NCBI GenBank assembly: GCA_944387095.1
Contig: CALXDP010000010.1
Span: forward strand, 1-64,000
Source of the DNA: an uncultured Oscillospiraceae bacterium
Lineage (GTDB): Bacteria; Bacillota; Clostridia; Oscillospirales; Oscillospiraceae
Reading direction: 5' to 3'
DNA length: 64,000 bases
Shown: positions 40,359 to 48,509 of the stretch, one piece after another
How positions within the stretch are numbered: position 1 is the first letter of the stretch
Layout: every line of letters begins with the position of its first letter
Position numbers and translations under genes: made by a program
The notes under the pieces: model-generated
Told to the model about the DNA's origin: nothing
The model's input: the letters and a program-made list of their open reading frames with translations, nothing else
Databases searched by the model: none

Positions 40359-41417
40359 TCACGCTCTCCCTCTGTGTCCCATTTTCAACCGCTCCTCCAC
40401 CAGCGCTGCCCCGCTTTGAAAAGCATTGGGGATGGCGTAGCGGCCTTGCCAATCCTCCAAATCGGCCCACACCCAGCCCTGGGGCAGGGGTTGCGTTTTT
40501 GTCTCCACCTTATGGTAGGCAAGGCGCCACTCCACATGGGTGAAGATGTGCTTCCCCTGTCCGCCATATTCCATGGACAGGGGTTCGATGCCCCACGCCG
40601 GGGGAAGGGAGCTGTCCCCCAGCTCATTGGGGTACTCCCACAGCCCAGCCAGCAGTCCCTTCTCCGGGCGGCGGCGCAGGGCCACCAGATTCTCCCGGAA
40701 GATGAGCCACACGGTGCGCGCCTCCACCCGGCGCTCCTTTTTGGGCGCCTTCACCGGAAGCTCCGCCGTGCACCCTTCCAGATGGGCTACACAGAAATCC
40801 CTGGCGGGGCATTTTTCGCACAATGGCGCGCCGTTGGGCAGGCACACCGTAGCCCCCAGCTCCATCATGGCCTGGGTAAAGCTCCCTGGGGCCTGGAGCG
40901 GGATCACCCGCTCCAGCGCTTGGGTCACCCGCCGCTTGGTGGCCGGAGCGGTGATGTCCCCGGTATCTCCCGTCAGGCGGGCCACCACCCGCAGCACATT
41001 GCCGTCCACCGCCGCCCGTGGCTGCCCAAAGGCGATGGAGCAGATGGCTCCGGCAGTGTAGTCCCCCACTCCCTTCAGCGCCCGGACACTGTCATAGTCC
41101 GAGGGAAATACCCCGCCGTGCTCTTCCATGATCTGCCGGGCGGCTCCCTGGAGGTTCCGGGCCCGGTTGTAGTAGCCCAGCCCCTGCCACAGTTTCATCA
41201 GACGTTCCTCACTCAGGGCAGCCAGCGCCGCCACATCGGGCACTTCAGCCAGGAAGCGCCTGTAGTAGCCCAGCACGGCGGCCACCCGGGTCTGCTGGAG
41301 CATGATCTCAGACACCCACACATGGTAAGGGGTGGGATCCTCCCGCCAGGGCAGGGTGCGGGCATTGTCCCGGTACCACTCCAGCAGGGGGATGGGCAGT
41401 TGTTCCAGCTCCGTCAT
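40359..41417 (-). CDS. mutY: A/G-specific adenine glycosylase MutY
   Basis: A 352-residue MutY. The catalytic Glu is E37 (WVSEIMLQQTRV), the helix-hairpin-helix is LKGVGDYTAGAICSIAF with the catalytic Asp in AAVDGNVLRV, and the Fe-S cluster ligands are in CLPNGAPLCEKCPARDFC (C-x6-C-x2-C-x5-C). A NUDIX-like 8-oxoG-recognition domain follows (LAGLWEYPNEL). It removes adenine mispaired with 8-oxoguanine. Confidence 0.95.
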   Translation of the reverse strand: MTELEQLPIPLLEWYRDNARTLPWREDPTPYHVWVSEIMLQQTRVAAVLGYYRRFLAEVPDVAALAALSEERLMKLWQGLGYYNRARNLQGAARQIMEEHGGVFPSDYDSVRALKGVGDYTAGAICSIAFGQPRAAVDGNVLRVVARLTGDTGDITAPATKRRVTQALERVIPLQAPGSFTQAMMELGATVCLPNGAPLCEKCPARDFCVAHLEGCTAELPVKAPKKERRVEARTVWLIFRENLVALRRRPEKGLLAGLWEYPNELGDSSLPPAWGIEPLSMEYGGQGKHIFTHVEWRLAYHKVETKTQPLPQGWVWADLEDWQGRYAIPNAFQSGAALVEERLKMGHRGRA

Positions 41418-41622
41418 AGGTCACCTCCCGGCGATACTCCGGCGTGGCTTCCCCCGCCGGGCATTGCAGTCATGGTACCACATTTCCCCCGGTTTTGCAA
41501 TCGTGGTGCCTCTGCCCCCTTCCCCCCCAAGGCGTGTTTTTTTCATTCCTTCCCCGGGTTTCAGCAAAATTTTCCCATGGGCCGGTATATAATCCGCTCA
41601 AACCAACTCAGGAGGACAAGCC

Positions 41623-41928
41623 ATGCCCATCACAGTGAACAGCCAGGCCGGCAGCGCCACCATCGCCCTGTCCGGCGAGATCGACCACCACGGCGCCCGG
41701 ACCATGATGGGGCAGCTGGAGGACGCCATCGCCCAGATTTTGCCCATGCGCCTGACTCTGGACTTGTCCGGCGTCACCTTTATGGACAGCTCTGGCATCG
41801 CCGTGCTGCTGCGGGCCCTGCGGCAGATGCAGCAGCTGGGGGGCTCCCTGCGGGTGACCGCCATTCCTGTCCAGGCCCGCCGGGTACTGGACGCGGCCGG
41901 CGTGGGCCGGCTCATCCCATTGGAATAA
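41623..41928 (+). CDS. spoIIAA: Anti-sigma-F factor antagonist SpoIIAA
   Basis: A 101-residue STAS-domain protein; the regulatory phosphoserine is S57 in VTFMDSSGIAVLL. Dephosphorylated SpoIIAA frees sigma-F from SpoIIAB in the forespore. AGGAGG precedes the ATG. First gene of the spoIIA operon; an AT-rich TATAAT at 41588-41593 lies upstream, but the sigma-H promoter expected from other species was not clear. Confidence 0.95.
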   Translation: MPITVNSQAGSATIALSGEIDHHGARTMMGQLEDAIAQILPMRLTLDLSGVTFMDSSGIAVLLRALRQMQQLGGSLRVTAIPVQARRVLDAAGVGRLIPLE

Positions 41929-41941
41929 GGAGGGCTACATA

Positions 41942-42385
41942 GTGAAAGCCATTGATCAGACCACCATTGTCTTTTCCTCCCGCTCGGCCAACGAGGGGTT
42001 TGCCCGCTCCTGTGCCGCCTGCTTCGCCGCCCAGCTGGACCCCACTCTGGACGAGGTGGCGGACATCAAAACCGCGGTGAGCGAGGCGGTGACCAACTCC
42101 ATTGTCCACGCCTACCCCGACCGCCTGGGCCGCATCACCCTGCGCCTCCGGCTGCTGGAGGGCAATGTACTGGAGGTACAGGTCAAAGACTCCGGCGTGG
42201 GCATCCCCGACGTGGAGCGGGCCCGCACCCCCCTGTTCACCACCGGCAGCGAGGAGCGCTCGGGCATGGGTTTTACCATCATGGAGAGTTTTATGGACAG
42301 CCTGAAGGTGCGCTCCGCCATTGGCAAGGGCACCACCGTCACCATGCGCAAACGCATCGCCCGGCGCACGGGCGGGGCACGGTGA
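41942..42385 (+). CDS. spoIIAB: Anti-sigma-F factor SpoIIAB
   Basis: A 147-residue GHKL-type kinase and anti-sigma factor: ATP-binding helix DIKTAVSEAVTNSIVHAYPD (N-box) near residues 40-60, VKDSGVGIPD (G1) near 82 and ERSGMGFTIMESFMDS (G2) near 102. It phosphorylates SpoIIAA and holds sigma-F. GTG start at 41942 with GGAGGG upstream; four-base overlap with sigF. Confidence 0.95.
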   Translation: MKAIDQTTIVFSSRSANEGFARSCAACFAAQLDPTLDEVADIKTAVSEAVTNSIVHAYPDRLGRITLRLRLLEGNVLEVQVKDSGVGIPDVERARTPLFTTGSEERSGMGFTIMESFMDSLKVRSAIGKGTTVTMRKRIARRTGGAR

Positions 42386-43110
42386 AGGGGCTGGACACCC
42401 CCTCCCTACTGGAGGCGGCCCAGGCGGGCGACAACGACGCCTGCGAGCGGCTGCTCATCGATAACAGCGGCCTGATCTGGTCGGTGGCCCGGCGCTACTA
42501 CGGCAGGGGGGTGGACCCGGAGGATTTGTACCAGCTGGGCTGCCTGGGCTTTCTCAAGGCGGTGCGGGGATTTGACTTAAACTACGGCACCCAGTTCTCC
42601 ACCTACGCCGTACCAAAGATCGCCGGGGAGATCCGCCGGTTTCTCCGAGACGACGGGATGGTGAAGGTCAGCCGGGGGATTAAAGAGCGCTCCGCCGCCC
42701 TGCGGCAGGCCCGGCAGGATTTGAGCCAGCGCCTGGGCCGGGAGCCCACCCTTTCCGAGCTGGGCGCCGCCACCGGGCTGGAGCCGGAGGATATCGCCGC
42801 GGCGGACACCGCCGCCCTCACCGTGGCCTCCCTCCAGAGCGAGACGGGCGAGGACGGCTTCACCCTGGAGTCGGTGCTGGGCTCGGACGGCATGGAGGAG
42901 GAAGTGGTGGAGCGGCTCACCCTGCGCGCGGCCATCGACGCGCTGCCCGAGCGGGAGCGGAAGGTCATTTTGTTGCGTTTTTACAAAAATCTCACCCAGG
43001 ACCGGGTGTCCCGGGTGCTGGGTGTGAGCCAGGTACAGGTGTCTCGCATCGAGCGCCGGGCCATCGGCCGGTTGAGGGAGGCGTTGTCGGAGAAACAGGA
43101 GACTGGATAG
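42382..43110 (+). CDS. sigF: Forespore sigma factor SigF
   Basis: A 242-residue sigma-70 family factor: region 2 (LIDNSGLIWSVARRYYGRGV; DPEDLYQLGCLGFLKAVRGF), region 3 (VSRGIKERSAALRQARQDLS) and region 4 (ALPERERKVILLRFYKNLTQ; RVLGVSQVQVSRIERRAIGR). It starts with GTG 42382, overlapping spoIIAB. It is the first compartment-specific sigma factor of sporulation. Confidence 0.95.
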   Translation: MKGLDTPSLLEAAQAGDNDACERLLIDNSGLIWSVARRYYGRGVDPEDLYQLGCLGFLKAVRGFDLNYGTQFSTYAVPKIAGEIRRFLRDDGMVKVSRGIKERSAALRQARQDLSQRLGREPTLSELGAATGLEPEDIAAADTAALTVASLQSETGEDGFTLESVLGSDGMEEEVVERLTLRAAIDALPERERKVILLRFYKNLTQDRVSRVLGVSQVQVSRIERRAIGRLREALSEKQETG

Positions 43111-43152
43111 CCGGGCGGCGGAAAGGGCGCGCTTTCCGCCGCCCGGCTTTTT
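43110..43152 (+). terminator. Terminator of the spoIIA operon
   Basis: Perfect 16-bp stem (43110-43125 and 43132-43147), six-base loop, TTTTTCC after it; the stem begins inside the sigF stop codon. Confidence 0.85.
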
Positions 43153-43189
43153 CCGGATTTCATTTATTTGTGTAATTTCCCTGATTTTG

Positions 43190-43218
43190 TTGACATGAAA
43201 CAGGTTTTGCTGTATAAT
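43190..43218 (+). promoter_or_regulatory. Perfect-consensus sigma-A promoter
   Basis: TTGACA (43190-43195), exactly 17 bases, TATAAT (43213-43218). It is the closest to consensus of all promoters seen in the window and marks the beginning of an AT-rich island. Confidence 0.85.
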
Positions 43219-43279
43219 ATTTTTGTAAGCTTTTAGATTTTCATATATGGTAAAACCGGTTGCAAAGGAGAGGGTTCCA

Positions 43280-43312
43280 ATGGCTTATTCTCATTCTTCC
43301 TTTATGTACTAA
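43280..43312 (+). CDS. Ten-codon micro-ORF in the leader of the caspase-like gene
   Basis: ATG 43280, preceded 8 bases upstream by AAAGGAGAGG, encodes MAYSHSSFMY then TAA. The same frame continues after TAA as PNHYGCD to a TAG at 43334, just before the AAGGAGG of the next gene. An in-frame ATG at 43247 could add eleven residues. It may be a leader peptide, a secretion-independent signal, a decayed peptide precursor, or chance; the strong promoter and ribosome-binding site argue for translation. Confidence 0.35.
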   Translation: MAYSHSSFMY

Positions 43313-43351
43313 CCCAACCATTACGGCTGCGACTAGTAAGGAGGGCGCCAT

Positions 43352-44647
43352 ATGAAATCATCACGAAAAGGCTTTCGAATTTTTGTTCTGGCAATAACCC
43401 TTTTCCTATGTATTGGGCTAAACTTCGCATCCGCAACCTCTGGTACATTGACATTTCCTTACTCTACATCTCTATCTGCAAGCGCCGCATCTTCTTCGCT
43501 GTTTCAAGTAAGACTTTTGGGTATCGTAGATCCGGATGGAGGTGACCGTACCTCTTGGCAATCATCAGCTTCTAGCTATTTACGTAATATAAATAATTCC
43601 TCAATTTCTCGCTATACTGCTTTCACTGCAAGTCAGTTCTTAACTTATCTAAAATCCTCCGATTTTTTTGTTGTGCATACACACGGCAATCAAACTGAAC
43701 TAAAAGCTGTTGCTTCAAACGGAAATATATCTACCGTACGGCTTTCTGACATCACTTCATTGAGTAACAGTTCACTTGACGATTTGGATGTGGCTTTTAT
43801 CGCCGCTTGCTTATGCGGCAAAGGTGGTAGTTCCGCAAGCAACATAATAAACGCTATTTTTCAGAAAGGTGCTAGATGTGTAATTGGTTATAAAGACAGT
43901 GTCTATACCAACGCTAATTACATTATGATAAAGTCATTCTGTCAAGCGATCGGCTCTGGGTATACGATAAGTGCAGCCCTTGCTTTTGGTGATACAATGG
44001 TATTATCACAATATGGTTCAAGTGGGAAAACTAATGACCGCCTTGTGCGTGGTGATACAAGCACAAGTTTCGTTGACCGCTCTGTTATTCTCGGTCTAAC
44101 GAGCGACACGGTTTCCGATGTGATTTATCTGACCGATTCCGCTGGTGACACTGTTGGCTTCTTTGATCCTTCAAAACTATCAGCTACCTCTGATGCCCCC
44201 AAAGTCAATGTTGCTTCAGAATTCCCAGGGAATCATGCTCAATCGTCTATCATTTATCCATTTAATCAAGATAAATATGCTTTAGTTGAAAATTATTATA
44301 CTGCTGATACTGGGCTGTGGACAAAAATTTATAATTATAGCATCAATGGCATAAAAACCAGTGATTCCGTTATCTTTGTTCAGAATAGTAGCGGTGATAT
44401 TGTATCCTATATGCATAACAATGCAGGAGCATTTGATGACATTTCTATTGACAATATTGCTGTCGATGCAGCAATTTCCCAACTTGAACAACAACTATCC
44501 AGTGCCGAAATGAGTGGTTACTCCATTGCAGATATTCGGCTTGTCATTCAGAATGAGGCCCCTGCATTTCGTTTTTCTATTCAAACTAGTTCCACGGCTG
44601 AAATTCAAGATTACTACGTTCCCCTGACAGGAGGTTCTACGCTATGA
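43352..44647 (+). CDS. Secreted caspase/CHAT-like (clan CD) protein
   Basis: A 431-residue exported protein. A signal peptide (residues 1-29, FRIFVLAITLFLCIGLNFAS) is followed from about residue 50 by a caspase-like fold: the His of the dyad in VVHTHGN (H111) and the Cys in VAFIAACLCGKG (C153), then GARCVIGYKDSVYTNANYIM and AISAALAFG-like helices, as in CHAT/gingipain proteins. Residues 250-431 are unassigned; their end (AVDAAISQLEQQLSSAEMSG, FRFSIQTSSTAEI) vaguely resembles a PepSY inhibitor domain. AAGGAGG precedes ATG 43352. The gene is far more AT-rich than its neighbours. Overlaps the next gene by ATGA. Confidence 0.7.
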   Translation: MKSSRKGFRIFVLAITLFLCIGLNFASATSGTLTFPYSTSLSASAASSSLFQVRLLGIVDPDGGDRTSWQSSASSYLRNINNSSISRYTAFTASQFLTYLKSSDFFVVHTHGNQTELKAVASNGNISTVRLSDITSLSNSSLDDLDVAFIAACLCGKGGSSASNIINAIFQKGARCVIGYKDSVYTNANYIMIKSFCQAIGSGYTISAALAFGDTMVLSQYGSSGKTNDRLVRGDTSTSFVDRSVILGLTSDTVSDVIYLTDSAGDTVGFFDPSKLSATSDAPKVNVASEFPGNHAQSSIIYPFNQDKYALVENYYTADTGLWTKIYNYSINGIKTSDSVIFVQNSSGDIVSYMHNNAGAFDDISIDNIAVDAAISQLEQQLSSAEMSGYSIADIRLVIQNEAPAFRFSIQTSSTAEIQDYYVPLTGGSTL

Positions 44648-45105
44648 AACGGACCCGATTTCTGGCTATTTTGACCGGCTTCGTCCTGCTGGCGGGATGC
44701 ACCTCCCCCGCCCCTACCGGTTCTGGGCCTCCCGCCCTTGCAGACAATCCGCTTTTTGAGAACGCTGAAGAAGACGTCCGCACCTTCTCTGTAACCCGGC
44801 TGGCTGGCAGCCTCATCCCAGATGAATATCTAGAAGGGGAAGTGGAGCTCTACGCCACCCAGGACGCCGCCCTGGTCCGGGAGCTGATGGCCATGTTCAA
44901 CGGCTGGAACCCGGAGGACCACGATGATTTCGGCGGGGTTGACGGGCCTCCCAGCCACGCCGTCCATTTTGGAAATGAAGTGACGATCCTATATTTCTAC
45001 CATGCGGGGGAGCCTTACCCCTGCATCATAGACGGCACATACTACTGTCTTCCCCAGGCGTTTGGGCGGTATTTAGACAATCTTTTGGCCGAGTATGAGC
45101 TATGA
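44644..45105 (+). CDS. Small lipoprotein coupled to the caspase-like gene
   Basis: A 153-residue protein with a lipoprotein signal (MKRTRFLAILTGFVLLAGCT; lipidated Cys near 19), a Pro/Thr-rich linker and a compact domain (VELYATQDAALVRELMAMF; EVTILYFYHAGEPYPCIIDG). No family recognised. Its ATG overlaps the upstream stop (ATGA), so it is made with the caspase-like protein and would sit on the outer face of the membrane beside it. Base composition returns to the GC-rich level of the chromosome, unlike the upstream gene. Confidence 0.65.
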   Translation: MKRTRFLAILTGFVLLAGCTSPAPTGSGPPALADNPLFENAEEDVRTFSVTRLAGSLIPDEYLEGEVELYATQDAALVRELMAMFNGWNPEDHDDFGGVDGPPSHAVHFGNEVTILYFYHAGEPYPCIIDGTYYCLPQAFGRYLDNLLAEYEL

Positions 45106-45149
45106 CCTATAACCTATGACCATGGAAAAACTGCCTGAACAGGAATCTC

Positions 45150-45178
45150 TTTCAAATTCCTCCATTCCGTACTATGAT
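45150..45178 (+). promoter_or_regulatory. Promoter, first copy of a duplicated promoter-leader module
   Basis: TTTCAA (45150-45155), 17 bases, TATGAT (45173-45178). The spacer end CCGTAC, the -10 and the following hairpin match the module at 47440. Confidence 0.55.
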
Positions 45179-45184
45179 GTTGAT

Positions 45185-45341
45185 ACCGGGCGGAGAGGGG
45201 CGACCTTCCGGCCCTCTCCCCCGCCCAGTTCCCGGCCTCAGAGGAAGAGGAAAAGAGCCCGTTGCAACAAAAATTGCAAAAAACAGGCCAAAGAAAAAGC
45301 TGCTGAGAAACCGTCGTTTTGGCGGTTCTTAGCAGCTTTTT
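45185..45341 (+). ncRNA. Candidate small RNA of about 155 bases
   Basis: From the inferred start of the promoter at 45150-45178 the transcript would form a GC hairpin (GGGCGG, AGAGGG with CCCTCT, CCGCCC; about 45197-45236) and end at a terminator with AAAAGCTGCT/AGCAGCTTTT (about 45296-45340) followed by TATG. No gene with a ribosome-binding site lies between. The 3' hairpin also ends the convergent histidine kinase gene. Confidence 0.4.
45296..45341. terminator. Terminator hairpin between the lipoprotein region and the kinase gene
   Basis: AAAAGCTGCTGAGAA pairs, with a bulge, with TTCTTAGCAGCTTTT. T-runs are present on both strands, and it is 6 bases from the stop of the minus-strand kinase gene. 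Confidence 0.7.
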
Positions 45342-45346
45342 ATGCG

Positions 45347-46612
45347 TCAATTTTTTGCTTGAGTCAGAAAACTGCATTTTGCAACAGGTTCTTCTGTCTC
45401 CTCCGGCGCAACCGTCTGGGGCGGCGGCTGCTCCTCCTGCTCCTGCCGGCCGGTCTCCTCCTCCAGAGGCAGGAACACCGCAAAGGTAGTTTCCCGGTCT
45501 GCGCTCAGAGCCTGGATGGCGCCTCCGTGGAGTCGAATGATCTCCTGGGCAATGGCCAGCCCCAGCCCCGCCCCGCCGGTGCCGGTCCCCCTGGCCTCAT
45601 CCCCCCGGTAGAACTTTTCAAAGATAGCCTCCAGCTTTTCCCGGGGGATGGTGGGCCCCTGGTTGCGGATGGTAACCACCGCCTTGTCCCCCTGCCGCTC
45701 AGCGGAAATCACGATCTGTGTGTCCGGATCGCTGTAAGACGCGGCGTTCTTCAACAGGTTGTTGAACACCCGGGCCAGCTTGTCTCCATCGCCCCACACC
45801 GCCAGCTCATCCCGAAGGTTCAGCACGGCGGTGTTCCCCCGCTGGGACAGCAGGGGATAGAACTCATCGGCCATCTGCACCAGTAGATAGCTCAGGTCCA
45901 CCCGCCCCTTGCTGAGCTGGATCTGCTGCAGGTTGTAGCGGGTGATCTCAAAGAATTCGTCCACCAGATGCTCCAGCCGTTCTGCCTTATTCAGGGCGAT
46001 GCCGGTGTACTTCTCTCTCTGGACCGCCGGCATATCCGCCGCCTCGCCCAACAGGCTGAGGTAACCGATCACCGAGGTCAGTGGCGTCTTCAGGTCGTGG
46101 GCCAGGTAGGTGATCAGATCGCTCTTCCTGCGCTCCTCCTCCCGCAGCCGCTTCTCCTGGAGCACCGCCTTGGTCTTCAGTTCGGCCACCTGGACCCCGA
46201 TCTCCCCGTACTCCTCCCGAAAGATGTCTGAGGCCTCCCGGTCGGAGGCAAGGTACTCCCGGATCTTCTCCCCCAGCTCCTGGACGGTTTCCCGCAGCTG
46301 CCTTCGTCGGGCCCGCCGGGCGGCCAGAAAGCAGAAGATCACCCAGCTCACGCACACAGCGGCCAGAGCCGCCAGCAGCAGGTATTTGATCTGCGTCCAG
46401 TCCGGCCGAACTATCACATATTCCCTGCCGCCCGGGCCCGAATAGTCCAGCGTGAGCATGAAGTTATCGTAGAACCAGTTGGACACCGCGCCCGACAGGT
46501 CCATGCCGTCCACAACAGCGAACAGGATTGCGCACATCAGCACCACAACGATCACCACCATGCGCAGATCATATGCCCGTTTTCTCTCTTTATCCTTCAA
46601 TTTTATATCCAC
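45347..46612 (-). CDS. VanS-like sensor histidine kinase
   Basis: A 421-residue membrane sensor: helix 1 at about residues 18-38 (VVIVVVLMCAILFAVVDGM), a roughly 40-residue outside loop, helix 2 near 79-102, then the dimerisation/phosphorylation helix (LITYLAHDLKTPLTSVIGYL, phospho-His in AHDLKTP), N-box FNNLLKNAASYSD and glycine-rich GAGLGLAIAQEI boxes. The start is taken as GTG 46612, 22 bases inside the regulator gene; TTG 46600 or ATG 46561 are possible. A long Pro/Gln/Glu-rich tail is unusual. Pairs with the regulator upstream; probably senses the cell envelope. Confidence 0.85.
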   Translation of the reverse strand: MDIKLKDKERKRAYDLRMVVIVVVLMCAILFAVVDGMDLSGAVSNWFYDNFMLTLDYSGPGGREYVIVRPDWTQIKYLLLAALAAVCVSWVIFCFLAARRARRRQLRETVQELGEKIREYLASDREASDIFREEYGEIGVQVAELKTKAVLQEKRLREEERRKSDLITYLAHDLKTPLTSVIGYLSLLGEAADMPAVQREKYTGIALNKAERLEHLVDEFFEITRYNLQQIQLSKGRVDLSYLLVQMADEFYPLLSQRGNTAVLNLRDELAVWGDGDKLARVFNNLLKNAASYSDPDTQIVISAERQGDKAVVTIRNQGPTIPREKLEAIFEKFYRGDEARGTGTGGAGLGLAIAQEIIRLHGGAIQALSADRETTFAVFLPLEEETGRQEQEEQPPPQTVAPEETEEPVAKCSFLTQAKN

Positions 46613-47290
46613 ACCCCCATACGGTTTTGATGTATTTGGGCTGTTCAAAGCTGTCCCCCATCTTCTCCCGGAGATGGCGCACATGCACTGTGATGGTGCT
46701 GCTGTTCTTGGCATAGTACACGTCCCCCCAGATGGCCCGGAACAGCGCCTCGGCGTTCACCACCTCCCCCTTGTGCTCCAGCAGGATGCGCAGGATGGTA
46801 AACTCCGTAGGGGTCAGGTTCAGCTCCCGGTCCCCCAGCAGGCACTGGTGCGCCCGCGGGTCCAGCTCCAGCTCCCCGCAGGCCAGCAGCCCGTCGGGCT
46901 GCTGTGTCTGGGCGGGATTGTAGCGTTTGTACCGCCGCAGCTGGGCTTTACCCGTGCCACCAGCTCCAGGGGGCGGAAGGGTTTGGTGACGTAGTCGTCC
47001 GCCCCTAAGGTGAGCCCTGTGATCTTGTCCATCTCCCCGTCCTTGGCGGTGAGCATGATCACGGGGTAGTTTCCCCCCAGCTCCCGCAGGCTGCGGCACA
47101 GGGCAAAGCCGTCCATACCGGGCAGCATCAGATCCAGGATAGCCAGGTCCAAAGGCGTGCTCTGGATGCAGTCCCAGGCCTCCTGCGCCGTATAGAACTT
47201 GCACACCTCAAAGCCCTCGTTTTTCAGGTACACCTCCACCAGGTCGGAGATCTCCCTCTCGTCGTCCACAATCAGAATCCTGTCCGCCAT
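46590..47290 (-). pseudogene. VanR-like response regulator with a frameshift
   Basis: The receiver domain is complete (MADRILIVDDEREISDLVEV; phospho-Asp in LAILDLMLPGMDG; Lys in YVTKPFRPLEL) and the OmpR-type winged helix is complete (LNLTPTEFTILRILLEHKGE; SSTITVHVRHLREKMG; TVWGCGYKIEG), but they are in different frames. At 46945-46947 one base appears to be missing (GTAAAGCCCAG for GTAAAGGCCCAG), changing VKAQLRRYKRY into VKPSCGG. With the base restored the protein would be about 233 residues, normal for VanR. The shift alone separates them, so sequencing error is as likely as mutation. Confidence 0.88.
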
Positions 47291-47439
47291 CCACGCCCTC
47301 CTTTCTCCGGGGTCTTCCCCGGGACAACCGGTTGTACCTATACTATATCAGAATACCGCTCCCATGTCCTTGCTTTTTTCCTGTTTTCCCCTTAAGATTC
47401 TCCTAAGAGCCCCCCTCCCCCGTCCCGGAAAGAATCCTC

Positions 47440-47468
47440 TTGCAAATCCTGCCTCTTCGTACTATGAT
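47440..47468 (+). promoter_or_regulatory. Promoter of the GT2-GtrA pair (second copy of the module)
   Basis: TTGCAA (47440-47445), 17 bases, TATGAT (47463-47468), followed by GGCGGAGAGGGCCG and CGGCCCGCTCCGC (about 47478-47510), a hairpin just before the ribosome-binding site region. Matches the module at 45150-45236 in spacing and most bases. Confidence 0.65.
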
Positions 47469-47540
47469 AATGGTACTGGCGGAGAGGGCCGTCTTTCCGG
47501 CCCGCTCCGCACTTCTTTGCGCTGTGACGGAGAGAACGAC

Positions 47541-48509
47541 ATGGACAATGTGCTTTATATCGTCGTGCCCTGCTACAATGAGGAGGAGGTTTTGCCCGAG
47601 ACCTCCAAACGCTTGAAGGAAAAGCTGGAGCGGCTCATGGCCTCCGGCAAAATCAGCCCCAAAAGCCGGGTGCTGTTTGTCAACGACGGCTCCAAGGACC
47701 GCACCTGGGAGCTGATCTGTCAGCTGCACCGGCAGTCCCACCTGCTTTGCGGGGTGGATCTGAGCCGGAACCGGGGCCATCAGAACGCGCTGCTGGCGGG
47801 ACTGATGACCGCCAGGGAGAGGGCGGACATGGTCATCTCTATGGACGCCGACCTCCAGGACGACGTGGAGGCCGTAGACAAGATGGTGGACAAGTTCCTG
47901 GAGGGGGTGGACATCGTCTACGGGGTGCGCTCCTCCCGGAAACGGGACAGCTTCTTCAAGCGTACCACTGCCGAGGGTTTTTACCGCCTGATGAACGCCA
48001 TGGGGGCGGATACGGTGTTCAATCACGCCGACTACCGGCTGATGTCCCGCCGGGCGCTGGACGGTCTGGCCCAGTTCCAGGAGGTCAATCTGTTCCTGCG
48101 GGGCATCGTACCCCTGATTGGCTACCGCACCGACGTGGTGGAGTACGAGCGGGGAGATCGGTTTGCCGGGGAGAGCAAGTACCCTTTGAAAAAAATGCTG
48201 GCCTTCGCCCTGGAGGGTATCACCTCCTTGTCAGTCAAGCCCCTGCGGATGATCACCGCCCTGGGCTTTCTGGTCTTTCTGATCTCCCTGGTGATGATCG
48301 CCTACAACATTGTCCGCTGGATCGGCGGCAACACCATCACCGGCTGGGCCAGCCTGGCCTGCTCCATCTGGCTCATCGGAGGGCTGATCCTGCTGGCCCT
48401 GGGGGTAATCGGCGAATATATGGGCAAGCTGTACCTGGAGAGCAAGCACCGGCCCAGGTTTCTCATCCGGCAGGTGCTGGAGGATGACGGGGATGAAAAA
48501 GCTGTTTGA
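47541..48509 (+). CDS. Membrane-anchored glycosyltransferase family 2 (GtrB-like)
   Basis: A 322-residue GT2 enzyme: YIVVPCYNEEEVLPETSKRL at the start, FVNDGSKDRTW, the metal-binding DADLQDD near residue 105, and the GtrB-like VYGVRSSRKRDSFFKRT, ending in two membrane helices (ALGFLVFLISLVMIAYNIV and ACSIWLIGGLILLALGVIGE). It loads a sugar onto undecaprenyl phosphate at the inner membrane face. Followed by a GtrA-type protein with overlapping start, the standard pair for moving the lipid-linked sugar outwards. GAGAGAAC precedes ATG 47541, a weak ribosome-binding site. Confidence 0.9.
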   Translation: MDNVLYIVVPCYNEEEVLPETSKRLKEKLERLMASGKISPKSRVLFVNDGSKDRTWELICQLHRQSHLLCGVDLSRNRGHQNALLAGLMTARERADMVISMDADLQDDVEAVDKMVDKFLEGVDIVYGVRSSRKRDSFFKRTTAEGFYRLMNAMGADTVFNHADYRLMSRRALDGLAQFQEVNLFLRGIVPLIGYRTDVVEYERGDRFAGESKYPLKKMLAFALEGITSLSVKPLRMITALGFLVFLISLVMIAYNIVRWIGGNTITGWASLACSIWLIGGLILLALGVIGEYMGKLYLESKHRPRFLIRQVLEDDGDEKAV

